This document shows, in pieces, positions 55,084 through 63,843 of a stretch of 64,000 nt of DNA. The notes under the pieces are model-generated. The model was not told the DNA's origin. It worked only from the letters and a program-made list of their open reading frames with translations, and did no database searches. The first letter of the stretch is position 1. The number at the start of each line of letters is the position of its first letter. Source of the stretch: Selenomonadales bacterium 4137-cl (GTDB lineage: Bacteria; Bacillota; Negativicutes; Sporomusales; UBA7701); the NCBI GenBank assembly GCA_032334055.1, contig JAUOZS010000002.1:78522-142521 (forward strand). The letters run 5' to 3'. A program made the translations under genes and the position numbers.

Positions 55084-56028
55084 ATGAACCGCAGGGATTT
55101 CCTGAGGATGACGGCTCTGGCGGGACTGGGAGCGGCTCTGCTGCCCGGCTGCGCGCCGACGCCGGCCAAGCCGGCGCCCCGCGCCGACGCGGGAGTGGGC
55201 CGGACGCCGGCGGCAGCCGCGCCGCCGGGGGGAAGCGGTCTGGTGGTGGCCGAGGGCACCGACCCTGCCGATATGCTGGCACGTGGCCTGGCGGCGCTGG
55301 GCGGCATCGGGACGTTTGTGAAGCCGGGGGCGACGGTGGTGCTGAAGCCGAATTTCAGTGTGCCGCGCACGCCGGAGGAGGCGGCGACGACCAATGTCGC
55401 GCTGGTGGGGGCGCTGGTGCGCTCGTGTCTGGCCGCCGGAGCCAAGACGGTGAAGGTCATCGATTATCCGTTCACCAATCCGGTCATCTGTCTGGAGAAG
55501 ACGGGAATGAAGGCGGCGGTGGCGGCGGCGGGCGGCCGGGTTTATACGCTGAACGGCGGCCGCGACAAGTATTTCAAGCCGGTGCAGGTCGGCGGCCAGA
55601 CGCTGGCGGCGGCCGAGTACAGCAAGGATGTGCTGGAGGCGGACGTTTTTATCAATATGCCGATTCTCAAGCACCACAACGGCACGCGGCTGACGCTGGG
55701 GATGAAGAATCTGATGGGGCTGGTGTGGGACCGCGGCTATTTCCACCGCACCGATCTGCACCGCTGCATCGCCGAGACGGCGGCGTTCAAAAAGCCGCAC
55801 CTGACCATTATGGACGCGCTGCGCGGCATCACGGACAACGGGCCGATGGGTCCGGGGCCGATCCGCGAGTATAACAAGCTGGTGTTCGGCACCGATCCGG
55901 TGGCGGTGGACGCCTACGGGGCGACGCTGTTCGGGATGAAGCCGGCCGAGGTGGATTATATCCGCATCGCGACCGAGCTTGGCGTCGGGCAGATGGACCT
56001 GGGCAAGGTGACGGTGCGCAAGGCTTAG
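55084..56028 (+). CDS. DUF362-family Tat/lipoprotein
   Basis: A 314-residue exported protein. The N terminus has both a twin-arginine-like motif (NRRDFLRMT) and a lipobox (LLPGC), then an Ala/Pro-rich linker. The remaining domain is DUF362 (VVLKPNFSVPRTPEEA, INMPILKHHNGTRLTLGMKNLMG), a family often linked to Fe-S proteins of unknown function. It has no Cys cluster of its own beyond the lipidated Cys. The 93-bp gap before it holds a nested inverted repeat (ATCAGAC/GTCTGAT around TGACA/TGTCA). Confidence 0.85.
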   Translation: MNRRDFLRMTALAGLGAALLPGCAPTPAKPAPRADAGVGRTPAAAAPPGGSGLVVAEGTDPADMLARGLAALGGIGTFVKPGATVVLKPNFSVPRTPEEAATTNVALVGALVRSCLAAGAKTVKVIDYPFTNPVICLEKTGMKAAVAAAGGRVYTLNGGRDKYFKPVQVGGQTLAAAEYSKDVLEADVFINMPILKHHNGTRLTLGMKNLMGLVWDRGYFHRTDLHRCIAETAAFKKPHLTIMDALRGITDNGPMGPGPIREYNKLVFGTDPVAVDAYGATLFGMKPAEVDYIRIATELGVGQMDLGKVTVRKA

Positions 56029-56071
56029 GAGGGCGCGCCGCGAAGGAAGTGTTTCGGGGGAGGAAATGACT

Positions 56072-57340
56072 GTGAGTGCAATAGACAGGTTGCTGGACGG
56101 CATCGCCGTTCCTGCTGTCGTGCGGGTGCGGCAGACTTTCGAGCGCCCGCGGCTGGAGGACCCGGTGGCCGAGCTGGCGGCCCAGTTGAAGGCCAAGGGG
56201 ACGCTGACAGGCGTGAAGCGCGGCCATCGGATCGCGATAACCGCCGGCAGCCGGGGGATAACGGCGCTGCCGGAGATGCTGCGGACGTTGGCGGCGGCGG
56301 TGAGGGAGGCGGGAGCGGAGCCTTTCCTGGTGCCGGCGATGGGCAGCCACGGCGGCGCGACGGCCGAAGGGCAGCGGAATATGCTGATCGGGATGGGCAT
56401 CACCGAGGATGCGGTGGGGGCCCCGATCAGGGCGACGATGGAGACGGTGGAGATCGGGCGCACGGCGGCCGGCAACCCCGTTTATCTCGATAAGTACGCC
56501 CATGAGGCGGACGGGATACTGGTTATCAACCGCCTCAAGCCGCATGTGTCGTTCCGCGGCCCGTACGAGAGCGGTCTGGCGAAGATGATCGTGATCGGGC
56601 TGGGCAAGCAGAAGGGGGCGGATACCTGCCACGAACTGGGCGCCGGGATGATGGCGGAGAATATCCCGGCGATGGCGGCGGTGACGCTCGCCAAGGCCAA
56701 TATCATCGCCGGGGTGGCGATCATCGAGAACGCATATCATGAGACGAGCCGGCTGGCGGTGCTGGCCGGGAGCGAGATAATGGCCGGGGAGCCGGCGCTG
56801 TTGGAGGAGGCGCGGCGGCTTTGCCCACGTCTTTACTTCGACAGCCTGGATGTGCTGGTGATCGACGAGATCGGCAAGGATATCAGCGGCACCGGTTTCG
56901 ATACCAATATCGTGGGGCGCTATCATACGCCGAATATCAGCGGCGGCCCGCGCATCGCGAGGATGGCGGTGCTCGATCTGACGGAGCGGACCCACGGCAA
57001 CGCCAACGGGCTCGGACTGGCCGATTTTACGACCCGGCGGGTTTTCGACAAGTTCGATTTTGCGAATACGTATCCGAATTCGCTGACGACGACGGCGACG
57101 GCGAGCGTGAAGATCCCGATGGTGCTGGGGAGCGACCGCCAGGCCATCCAGGCGGCGATCAAGACGTGCAACATCGCCGACAAGGGCACGGTGCGGCTGG
57201 TGAGGATCAAAAACACGGTGGCGCTGGACGAGATCGAGGTGTCGGAGAGCCTGCTGGGCGAGGTGGCGGCGAGCCGCTACATGACGGCGGCGGGCGGGCC
57301 GTACGCGCTGCCTTTCGATGTCGCCGGGAATCTCCGCTGA
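56072..57340 (+). CDS. LarA-like (nickel-pincer isomerase family) protein
   Basis: A 422-residue protein of the lactate-racemase-like DUF2088 superfamily. GHRIAITAGSRGI and PAMGSHGGATAEGQ are the conserved N-terminal parts, RLKPHVSFRGPYESGLAKM the region around the expected cofactor. Relatives bind a nickel-pincer nucleotide and racemise or epimerise hydroxy acids. The cofactor-making larBCE genes are not seen nearby, so activity is uncertain. GTG 56072 is best spaced from GGGGAGG; ATG 56066 is possible. Confidence 0.75.
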   Translation: MSAIDRLLDGIAVPAVVRVRQTFERPRLEDPVAELAAQLKAKGTLTGVKRGHRIAITAGSRGITALPEMLRTLAAAVREAGAEPFLVPAMGSHGGATAEGQRNMLIGMGITEDAVGAPIRATMETVEIGRTAAGNPVYLDKYAHEADGILVINRLKPHVSFRGPYESGLAKMIVIGLGKQKGADTCHELGAGMMAENIPAMAAVTLAKANIIAGVAIIENAYHETSRLAVLAGSEIMAGEPALLEEARRLCPRLYFDSLDVLVIDEIGKDISGTGFDTNIVGRYHTPNISGGPRIARMAVLDLTERTHGNANGLGLADFTTRRVFDKFDFANTYPNSLTTTATASVKIPMVLGSDRQAIQAAIKTCNIADKGTVRLVRIKNTVALDEIEVSESLLGEVAASRYMTAAGGPYALPFDVAGNLR

Positions 57341-57359
57341 ACAATCGATACGAAAGACG

Positions 57360-57389
57360 ACCGCCGCCGGGTGACCGGCGGCGGTTTTT
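57360..57389 (+). terminator. Terminator after the LarA-like gene
   Basis: An 11-bp stem ACCGCCGCCGG / CCGGCGGCGGT with GTGA loop is followed by five T. It marks the end of the GC-rich block. Confidence 0.9.
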
Positions 57390-57508
57390 GCGCTTATTCG
57401 ATGTAAGTAACGACGTCTTTTTTCCACGGGGCGGGGCTTTTTCGCGTATCGTCACCGGCCGGCAGGCTTGATAGCTAATAAAGAGTAAATCCTTCTTCAA
57501 AACTGGCC

Positions 57509-59137
57509 CTATTCTTCAGCGTAAACCGCATCTTCTTGATGTTTCAAGAAGTAAAAAGGTAGGATGTCTTTAAACTTTTCTGGGCAATCCATTTGTTTTA
57601 TTTCTGTAACAGTATGGGAAACAATATCCATCAATTCATCTTTATCTGCAGATGAGAGCGAATGGAATAATTGTTTCCATTCGTTGGTTTGGCCCGTTCC
57701 CTCATAATAAAATCGATACATGATCATATCCCTTGGCATGGAAAGTATTTCAAAGAACTCATCAATATTGTTGCCAAATGCCTTATAAAAGAAAGAATTT
57801 CCAGCAGCTACAACGCCTTGTGTAACATGCAGTATAGCCGATATCGCCCGGAGATATTTCTGATTCCAATGCTTTCCTATATGTAGACGATCTGTTCTTC
57901 CGATGGGAGAATATTTCATTGGGAAAGAGAAAATCTTAATTCCCAATTCTTGATTGAGTTTAATGTTGCATTCTAATCGTCTGTGTAAATCTTCCGGTTT
58001 ATCTTCAAAATTAAAAAGGATATAATTTGATATTTCTTCTATCCCGTGCTCATGAGCGAGCCTAACTGCTCTAATATATGTTTCTTCAAAGGCAATATTA
58101 TCAAAAGCTATTCGCAATGGCTTTATAGCAAGTTTTGCGAGCAACCGCATATTATCATCGTTGATACGCCGAGCATCGACGCCTTGGTTAAAATCAACAC
58201 TACGCATTTTCCTTGCTTTATTTTTATACTTCTCAATAAAAGGACGAAGTTGGTCTTCAACTTGTAACATATAAGCGGAATAATCATCTGCAGCTTCTGC
58301 GTCTAAAAGAAGCTCTAAATAAGCATCGCGCTTATTTCCTTTTGGAATTCTCTTCTTCATTCCATCAAGATAGTTAACCAACTTTTTGTCAAGATAAATA
58401 CTACGGTCTCCACGATGATATCTCCGCATGACAACATCATAAATTCCAGGATTAACAAAAGAAGCCCCTTTTCCGAACCCAGCATTGCAAAGGTCATCAA
58501 TTAGTTCAGCCAAGTTGGGAGCAGTTAATATGTTATTGTCGAGAAGCAAAAGATTTTGTTTCTCGCCATACATATCATTAATTGTGCGCAATTGAGATAC
58601 AATGTTATTAGTTACTTGAAATTCAGGCTCTAGTATTGGAACTGCGCAAAACGGACATTGATTTGGGCAACCTCTTGTCATATATGCGAAATAATTATCC
58701 CCTGCAGGATATTTATAATCCACCATGTCAAGAATATCGTAATCCAAAGGCAAAATATCGACGTTTACAGACTTCTCATCTCCGATGACAGATGAATCCG
58801 TTAATAATCCGGTGATAACATTACTTTCAGGTAACCCAGTTTCTTCAATCACCTTCTCTTTCATCAGCGAAGCCATAATTCCACCAACAAAGATATCAGA
58901 ACTATTAGAAACCAAAGATTTATAATGATTTATGGTTTTTACTGAGAGATCAAAATCGAAGGTGAATAGAGTTGTTATATAGATTTTATCCCATAACCGA
59001 TTTTCTACCGATTTATCAATTCCCTTGACAAATACTACTTCATCTCCTTTTTGTTTGTGATATGTACTAATTTTCATTAGTCCCATCGGCGGATACTTAT
59101 TTTTATATGCTGGTTCCACAAGGAGAATGTTTTTCAT
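57509..59137 (-). CDS. Radical SAM protein with B12-binding-like N-terminal domain
   Basis: A 542-residue radical SAM enzyme. The N terminus (LLVEPAYKNKYPPMGLMKI) resembles the Rossmann-like domain found ahead of many B12-type radical SAM proteins, but no DxHxxG motif is present, so cobalamin may not be bound. The cluster motif is RGCPNQCPFC, with Cys at 157, 161 and 164 for the [4Fe-4S] cluster. The rest is a barrel and an unassigned C-terminal part. The gene is last in the AT-rich operon and its ATG overlaps the stop of the ATPase gene (ATGA). It is not a viperin by motif. It probably modifies nucleic acid or makes a small molecule; the reaction is unknown. Confidence 0.85.
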   Translation of the reverse strand: MKNILLVEPAYKNKYPPMGLMKISTYHKQKGDEVVFVKGIDKSVENRLWDKIYITTLFTFDFDLSVKTINHYKSLVSNSSDIFVGGIMASLMKEKVIEETGLPESNVITGLLTDSSVIGDEKSVNVDILPLDYDILDMVDYKYPAGDNYFAYMTRGCPNQCPFCAVPILEPEFQVTNNIVSQLRTINDMYGEKQNLLLLDNNILTAPNLAELIDDLCNAGFGKGASFVNPGIYDVVMRRYHRGDRSIYLDKKLVNYLDGMKKRIPKGNKRDAYLELLLDAEAADDYSAYMLQVEDQLRPFIEKYKNKARKMRSVDFNQGVDARRINDDNMRLLAKLAIKPLRIAFDNIAFEETYIRAVRLAHEHGIEEISNYILFNFEDKPEDLHRRLECNIKLNQELGIKIFSFPMKYSPIGRTDRLHIGKHWNQKYLRAISAILHVTQGVVAAGNSFFYKAFGNNIDEFFEILSMPRDMIMYRFYYEGTGQTNEWKQLFHSLSSADKDELMDIVSHTVTEIKQMDCPEKFKDILPFYFLKHQEDAVYAEE

Positions 59138-60720
59138 TTTTTCTTCACACTCAGTTCAATTTTTATAGCTTCACGAAGTTTATTTGCAATATCTAAATCA
59201 TGTGCAAAGAAATTATCAATAACGGCTATTATGCGTTGGTATATTTGGCGTTCATCTTTTGAATAACTTGTAGGTAAGTCTCGCTTGGTAGCATAGTCAG
59301 CGTTTATTATCTTGTTACTTATGTGTATAAGGGTCTTTTCGCTTTCTTCGGCTTGCTTGATTCGTTTCGTAACAGTATCTTTCTTATCTGGATCAATATT
59401 GCCTTTGCGTATAGCAACATCTAACTCTTTTTTGGGAGTTAATATACTCTTTTGTATTTTGTTTAAATCACTAATATATTTATCTCTTTTTACATCTGAG
59501 GAAATTGAACCCGTATCAATCTGTCTCTCCAAATCACTTAGTTCCGTGAAAGCTTTATCAATATTACGGATTGCAGAAATTATTTTGGATGAGCCACGAC
59601 GATACGTCCTATTAAGATGTTCTGCCCAGGTAGATAGTTTGGTCGCAAGTTCTTGATATACTTTTCCCGGCTCAAAATCATCTCTTTTGGCGTTGGGAAT
59701 GACGTCAGGATGCAAAATATGAATTTCTGCAGCAAACATTTTGTTTGCTACAGCCCCTTCCGAGGGAAAGAACCGGGAAAAAGTTGTATTGTCTCCGACG
59801 AGGATGTTTCCTTTTCTCAAACGGATACCTTGCAAAATTTCATCTCGAATCTGCCCAGAAAAATCCGTAATGGCAAGCCAACCGATGTACAAAGGGGTTC
59901 CATCACTGGCAATTTCGTAGACAAACTCTACATCCTTTACATAGTCCTTATTATGTGTTCTTTTTTGTAACCCCGTACTTAGCGTTCTGGTATATGGTTT
60001 ATAAATGGGTTTATGGCGACGTGTATGACATATCTTGTAGGTGGGAATAGGATGACCTTTCGCTGTAAAGTGTTCTTTGATTATTGAACTAACCTGAAAA
60101 CGCTGGCCATCAAAATCTACTGGAGCGACAGCAGACAAATAACGATCGATCTTTTCAGAATTATAAAGGTCGCTAAATGTATCACTGATTCCTTCGAGCC
60201 TAACCTCAAAATAGTGAGATTGAGTGTCATCATCTTCTTGATAAGAACTCATTACTTCTTCAATTACGTCGATAATATCTTCCTTTTCTGTATTGCTGGG
60301 GGAAAGAAGTTGCTTAAGACGTACACAATCCCACTTAATAACAGTGCGCACTGCTTCCCCTTGGACTGAAGTGATGAAATATAGAGCATTAGCATAACCA
60401 AGTCCACCGAGGCGACCAATTCCCCTGAACCCTCGGTTTTCTTCGTAGTCTTTATCTGAATTTCCGACATCTGTAAGCTTCTTAACGGCACTGTGTATTG
60501 ATATGCCTGTCCCATTATCACGGATTGAAACTGATTTCGAATTCTCATTAACTGTTAAAGTAATCTCACCTCCATCAGGGCTCAATAAACCTTGGGCATA
60601 GGCATTGTCAATCGAGTCTGTTGCATTTTGAATATACTCACGAAAAATATCAAAAGGATTTGAGTACATTCCGAGAGATAGCGATTCTAAAACATGCTTT
60701 CCAACAATTATGTCGCCCAT
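59134..60720 (-). CDS. HSP90/MORC-type GHKL ATPase
   Basis: A 528-residue protein with a GHKL ATP-binding domain at residues 1-200. The N box is REYIQNATDSID (E28 and N32), G1 is RDNGTGIS (68-73), and the G2-like loop is RGFRGIGRLGGLG (97-109). A second fold similar to HtpG/MutL middle domains follows, with charged helical segments that may form coiled coils from about 380. Such ATPases dimerise and clamp onto DNA or partner proteins. It starts at the last base of the HerA stop (TAATG overlap), so the two are translationally coupled. Length and motifs differ from HtpG. Likely the sensor or clamp of the system. Confidence 0.88.
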   Translation of the reverse strand: MGDIIVGKHVLESLSLGMYSNPFDIFREYIQNATDSIDNAYAQGLLSPDGGEITLTVNENSKSVSIRDNGTGISIHSAVKKLTDVGNSDKDYEENRGFRGIGRLGGLGYANALYFITSVQGEAVRTVIKWDCVRLKQLLSPSNTEKEDIIDVIEEVMSSYQEDDDTQSHYFEVRLEGISDTFSDLYNSEKIDRYLSAVAPVDFDGQRFQVSSIIKEHFTAKGHPIPTYKICHTRRHKPIYKPYTRTLSTGLQKRTHNKDYVKDVEFVYEIASDGTPLYIGWLAITDFSGQIRDEILQGIRLRKGNILVGDNTTFSRFFPSEGAVANKMFAAEIHILHPDVIPNAKRDDFEPGKVYQELATKLSTWAEHLNRTYRRGSSKIISAIRNIDKAFTELSDLERQIDTGSISSDVKRDKYISDLNKIQKSILTPKKELDVAIRKGNIDPDKKDTVTKRIKQAEESEKTLIHISNKIINADYATKRDLPTSYSKDERQIYQRIIAVIDNFFAHDLDIANKLREAIKIELSVKKK

Positions 60721-62390
60721 TATTTTTTCGTGCCCCCTTGATGATAGCAGGGATAAGGGAATTTAACTTTCAGAAGTGTCTTGAAAACAGGATGTTGGAT
60801 GATCAAGTCGCCCTTACCTAAACGTGTCATCATGTTGGCATAAACGTTTGGAATATATCGATAGTCGGGCTTTGAAACTTCTATTGCATTAGTGCGACCA
60901 TATATATTCGTTCCACAATTACCTTTTACGCGGTCATGGATTGAGCTCTTGAATTGCTCGGCAGAGAAGAGTATGATACCTTCCTGACGACCACGTTCTG
61001 TAATATCAAGGAGATTCGCAAGCAACGGGGAGCCCTTAGGCGATGTGGAAGGGGCATATTTATTTAACTCGTCCACAAAAACAACTATTTTTTTTGGTAC
61101 CGGCTTTTTAGATTTTCGCTCAATATCGTCGTAATCTCCATGCTTCAAGTCATATACAGCGCGAATCGTATCCCCAAACACCAAGCACTGCATTTGCTCA
61201 TCTAAACTTGCAATGTCAATAACCATCATATCCCCGCCGTTAATATTCTTAACTGCGTCAGATAGATGGCAGTGACGTTGTTTTTTGTCGGATGATTTTG
61301 AGTTTACAAAAATGCTGTTGTCTATAGAATTGTTGATCAACCTACTGAATTTGCGCCACGACTGTACTAATATATCCTGATTCGATTTTACTTTATTGGT
61401 ATAATCCCGGACGGTTTGCTTGAAATCGCTCCAACTCATTTCTCCGCCGAATTCCCTACTTGTTTCAATGAAATTCAGAATAGATTCTATAGTAAAATTG
61501 GGGTCGTCAACATTAGAAAAGAGCATGTCGATTTTCTTGATGTCATGATCAAAAGTATAGATATAGTTAAATGCTCTACCGGCTTCATACTGTTCAAGTA
61601 AATCTTCTTTCGAGAGAGATGTATTAGAATACACATCAGTTCCTCGAACATGAGCAAAAGGATAATAATAGGTAACATTTTTGAATGGCTCACACGGAAC
61701 ACTTAATGTGTTCCAGTCATATATTTGTTCTTCTGTAATCTTAGTGTTTTTTTCATCAAGATGCAGAAGATCGTCGCCTTTCACATTCATAACGATAATC
61801 GCAACTTCATCACCAAGCTTTTCCTGAATGGCCTTGAGTAAAAACATTATATAGCTTGTTTTTGTCGCAAGACCAGATATACCTGAAACATTTAGATGTG
61901 CTCCCTCCGGGCCAATAAGAAAATCTCCATTATAATCAATTGGCACTACAACACCATTTGAAGTCTTCAATATGCCTGCAGAAATAGCAGACTCCTTTTT
62001 TATATCATTCAATCCCAAAGCGACTCTTATGTCATCAGCACTACAGGTATATACGGGAGTTCCTTCCAGAACCGGCATATAGTTTTCCTTATCATTGTGG
62101 ACAACTGAAGCCTTAGCATATGAAAGTGCCAACCTGGAAGTCATGGGCTTCGCCTCAACATCACCAAAATCCGATGACACGAAATTACTAATGTGTCCCG
62201 GACTATCCGTAATATGAAATATATCCTGTACGACGCCGAAGGTTGTAGAACCATCCATTTTATTTGGGACTTTCACTATATCAAAGGGACCGAGGATAAT
62301 ATCGTCCTTTAACCAGAAATTAAACTCATCACATGAGTTAGGATTGCGCTCGGTCGCAGATACCTTTCCGATTATGTCGATATTACCCAT
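60720..62390 (-). CDS. HerA-type DNA translocase ATPase
   Basis: A 556-residue HerA/FtsK-superfamily ATPase. The N-terminal barrel (about 1-90) is followed by the ATPase domain. Its Walker A is unusual, GISGLATKTS (170-179) instead of GxxxxGKS. Walker B is VVFVDELN (D440 and E441), and ERGRQEGIILFSAEQ is the usual sensor strand of HerA. HerA hexamers pump DNA and feed the NurA nuclease. The second ATG (62390) is taken because GGAGGG lies 6-7 nt ahead; a first ATG at 62405 sits before that site. It is coupled to the downstream ATPase gene. Confidence 0.9.
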   Translation of the reverse strand: MGNIDIIGKVSATERNPNSCDEFNFWLKDDIILGPFDIVKVPNKMDGSTTFGVVQDIFHITDSPGHISNFVSSDFGDVEAKPMTSRLALSYAKASVVHNDKENYMPVLEGTPVYTCSADDIRVALGLNDIKKESAISAGILKTSNGVVVPIDYNGDFLIGPEGAHLNVSGISGLATKTSYIMFLLKAIQEKLGDEVAIIVMNVKGDDLLHLDEKNTKITEEQIYDWNTLSVPCEPFKNVTYYYPFAHVRGTDVYSNTSLSKEDLLEQYEAGRAFNYIYTFDHDIKKIDMLFSNVDDPNFTIESILNFIETSREFGGEMSWSDFKQTVRDYTNKVKSNQDILVQSWRKFSRLINNSIDNSIFVNSKSSDKKQRHCHLSDAVKNINGGDMMVIDIASLDEQMQCLVFGDTIRAVYDLKHGDYDDIERKSKKPVPKKIVVFVDELNKYAPSTSPKGSPLLANLLDITERGRQEGIILFSAEQFKSSIHDRVKGNCGTNIYGRTNAIEVSKPDYRYIPNVYANMMTRLGKGDLIIQHPVFKTLLKVKFPYPCYHQGGTKK

Positions 62391-62405
62391 TGTAAACCCT
62401 CCCAT

Positions 62406-63518
62406 TCAAAATGCGTCACGTTGAAACTGATTTATAAATGCAACATCACTTGCATATGTGGACTTTATCATGGTCTCTGTGAGGTAAATTGGATATAAGT
62501 GATTGGGCCATCTATCATCCTTGCCATGGCAAGTAGGGATGCTTTCCGCTATTAGTGACAATGAAATATTGTCTACTACATCTGAATCAAGCCCATTTTC
62601 CTTATCTTCTTTTGTTGCCATTTTTTCAACCTTGATAATGCCATCCAAAGGATTTCGAACATTATATTTGTGGCGAATTCTTAAATACCAGAATCCAAAT
62701 TCTCGTCCGCGCGAATTGCGTTTATGAAATACTGGCGTTCGCTCACCGTAATTTAATCCGAGAATTTGCGCACCGATATGGGGCCCACCACGTCTATCAG
62801 ACATAGAAAGATTTGGATCAAAGCTCTTTGACACACCAACTACATTATAAAATAAGTCTGCAAAGTCATCTTTACCGGTATCTTCTGCAAGAAATTGTAA
62901 TGGGCCATCAACAATTAACATTTTGTCGGTATCTAATACCTTTGTTTTGACCATTTCAGTTAAAATATCAATTTCTAAGCGATGCATCAGACTATTTGAC
63001 TTAGCAATAGCAGCATTATTTGGAGCAGAATCTTTCATCTTATTGAAAGTATATTTCTCCACCATAAATGGATGGGCCAAATGAGAACACTTTCTTACTC
63101 TCATTTTGAGTACATCGAAATTAACATCATTAAAGCTACTGCTAATAAGCAGATAATTTTGCGCTAGTATGGTATGTTTAGAGATTTTACTTGCATGACG
63201 TCGAGCGCATCCAGCTCTAATTTGAGCAGCAATAACAGGATAGATTTTTTTGCCGGAGATAACCAAATCGCCAATTTTATAAGTTCTACGCGAACCATCC
63301 ATAAAGAAATGGAACAGGGAGAAGGGAATATCTATAATGTCTAAGTGTTTTTTTGTCTTTATAGGAGCCGTTTCAAATATTTTCGATAAATCATAAGAAT
63401 CAGCGTCATCATCGTTTGCGTCCTGATATGGCTCCAAATAATAACGATCTAAAGCTATGCTTTCGTTTTGAAACAGCATAGCGCCCTCTTTTTTAAATAA
63501 ATCCTGTAATGTACTCAA
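62406..63518 (-). CDS. NurA-like nuclease
   Basis: A 370-residue protein with the NurA nuclease pattern. An Asp in FFMDGSRR (D74) is the first catalytic site, a Glu in HRLEIDIL (E182) and an Asp in LIVDGPL (D204) follow, and the C-terminal part (WYLRIRHKYN) fits the family. NurA is a 5'-3' nuclease working with HerA. The start is set at TTG 63518 (then STLQDLFKKEG), which has GGGGG 7 nt ahead; ATG 63479 is an alternative. The longer open frame reaching 63752 overlaps a separate HTH gene in another frame and is not the real N terminus. The gap to the HerA gene is 15 nt. Confidence 0.85.
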   Translation of the reverse strand: MSTLQDLFKKEGAMLFQNESIALDRYYLEPYQDANDDDADSYDLSKIFETAPIKTKKHLDIIDIPFSLFHFFMDGSRRTYKIGDLVISGKKIYPVIAAQIRAGCARRHASKISKHTILAQNYLLISSSFNDVNFDVLKMRVRKCSHLAHPFMVEKYTFNKMKDSAPNNAAIAKSNSLMHRLEIDILTEMVKTKVLDTDKMLIVDGPLQFLAEDTGKDDFADLFYNVVGVSKSFDPNLSMSDRRGGPHIGAQILGLNYGERTPVFHKRNSRGREFGFWYLRIRHKYNVRNPLDGIIKVEKMATKEDKENGLDSDVVDNISLSLIAESIPTCHGKDDRWPNHLYPIYLTETMIKSTYASDVAFINQFQRDAF

Positions 63519-63540
63519 CTGCCATCCCCCGTTTACAAAG

Positions 63541-63714
63541 TCAATGGCTCTTATGACTCCTTTTATCGAGAGGTTTCTTGGCATTTCTAGGTATCGCCCA
63601 TGACTTGCCAAGGCGTTGGACGCCTTCAATGCGCCCTTGTTCGCAAAGGACTTGTACCCGACGCTCGGATATACTCCATTTTTGGGCTGCTTCTTTTGCT
63701 GTAATATAATCCAT
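63541..63714 (-). CDS. Small helix-turn-helix DNA-binding protein
   Basis: A 57-residue protein read as MDYITAKEAAQKWSISERRV and onward, ending before TGA at 63541-63543. It belongs to the short excisionase/MerR-like HTH proteins (HTH_17 type): TAKEAAQKWSISERRVQ is the HTH, and GVQRLGKSWAIP the wing. An AGGGAG site lies 9 nt upstream. It is first in the operon, 22 nt before the nuclease gene, so it is probably the operon's own regulator. It is hidden inside the longer nuclease frame. Confidence 0.85.
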   Translation of the reverse strand: MDYITAKEAAQKWSISERRVQVLCEQGRIEGVQRLGKSWAIPRNAKKPLDKRSHKSH

Positions 63715-63752
63715 ACAACATTACTCCCTAACTGGTACGGTTCGACATGCAC

Positions 63753-63781
63753 AGTATATACGGGATTCCGAACAAAAGCAA
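63753..63781 (-). promoter_or_regulatory. Promoter of the HTH-NurA-HerA-GHKL-rSAM operon
   Basis: On the minus strand, -35 TTGCTT (63776-63781) and -10 TATACT (63753-63758) are 17 bp apart, and the start of the HTH gene is 39 bp beyond the -10. Confidence 0.8.
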
Positions 63782-63843
63782 TGGGGTTTTACCTAAATAG
63801 TAAGATCTTGCCATTTGGTAGGATGTATAAGAAATACGCATCA

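Noticed and set aside
57509..59137. Viperin-like antiviral radical SAM enzyme
   Set aside because: Length (542), the N-terminal Rossmann-like domain and the sequence around the Cys motif do not fit viperin; only the radical SAM fold is shared.
59134..60720. HtpG chaperone
   Set aside because: The GHKL domain is present, but the rest does not match HtpG and the gene lies inside a nuclease operon.
62406..63752. Nuclease gene starting at GTG 63752
   Set aside because: The first 78 codons overlap a well-formed HTH gene in another frame and the GTG has no ribosome site; TTG 63518 has one.
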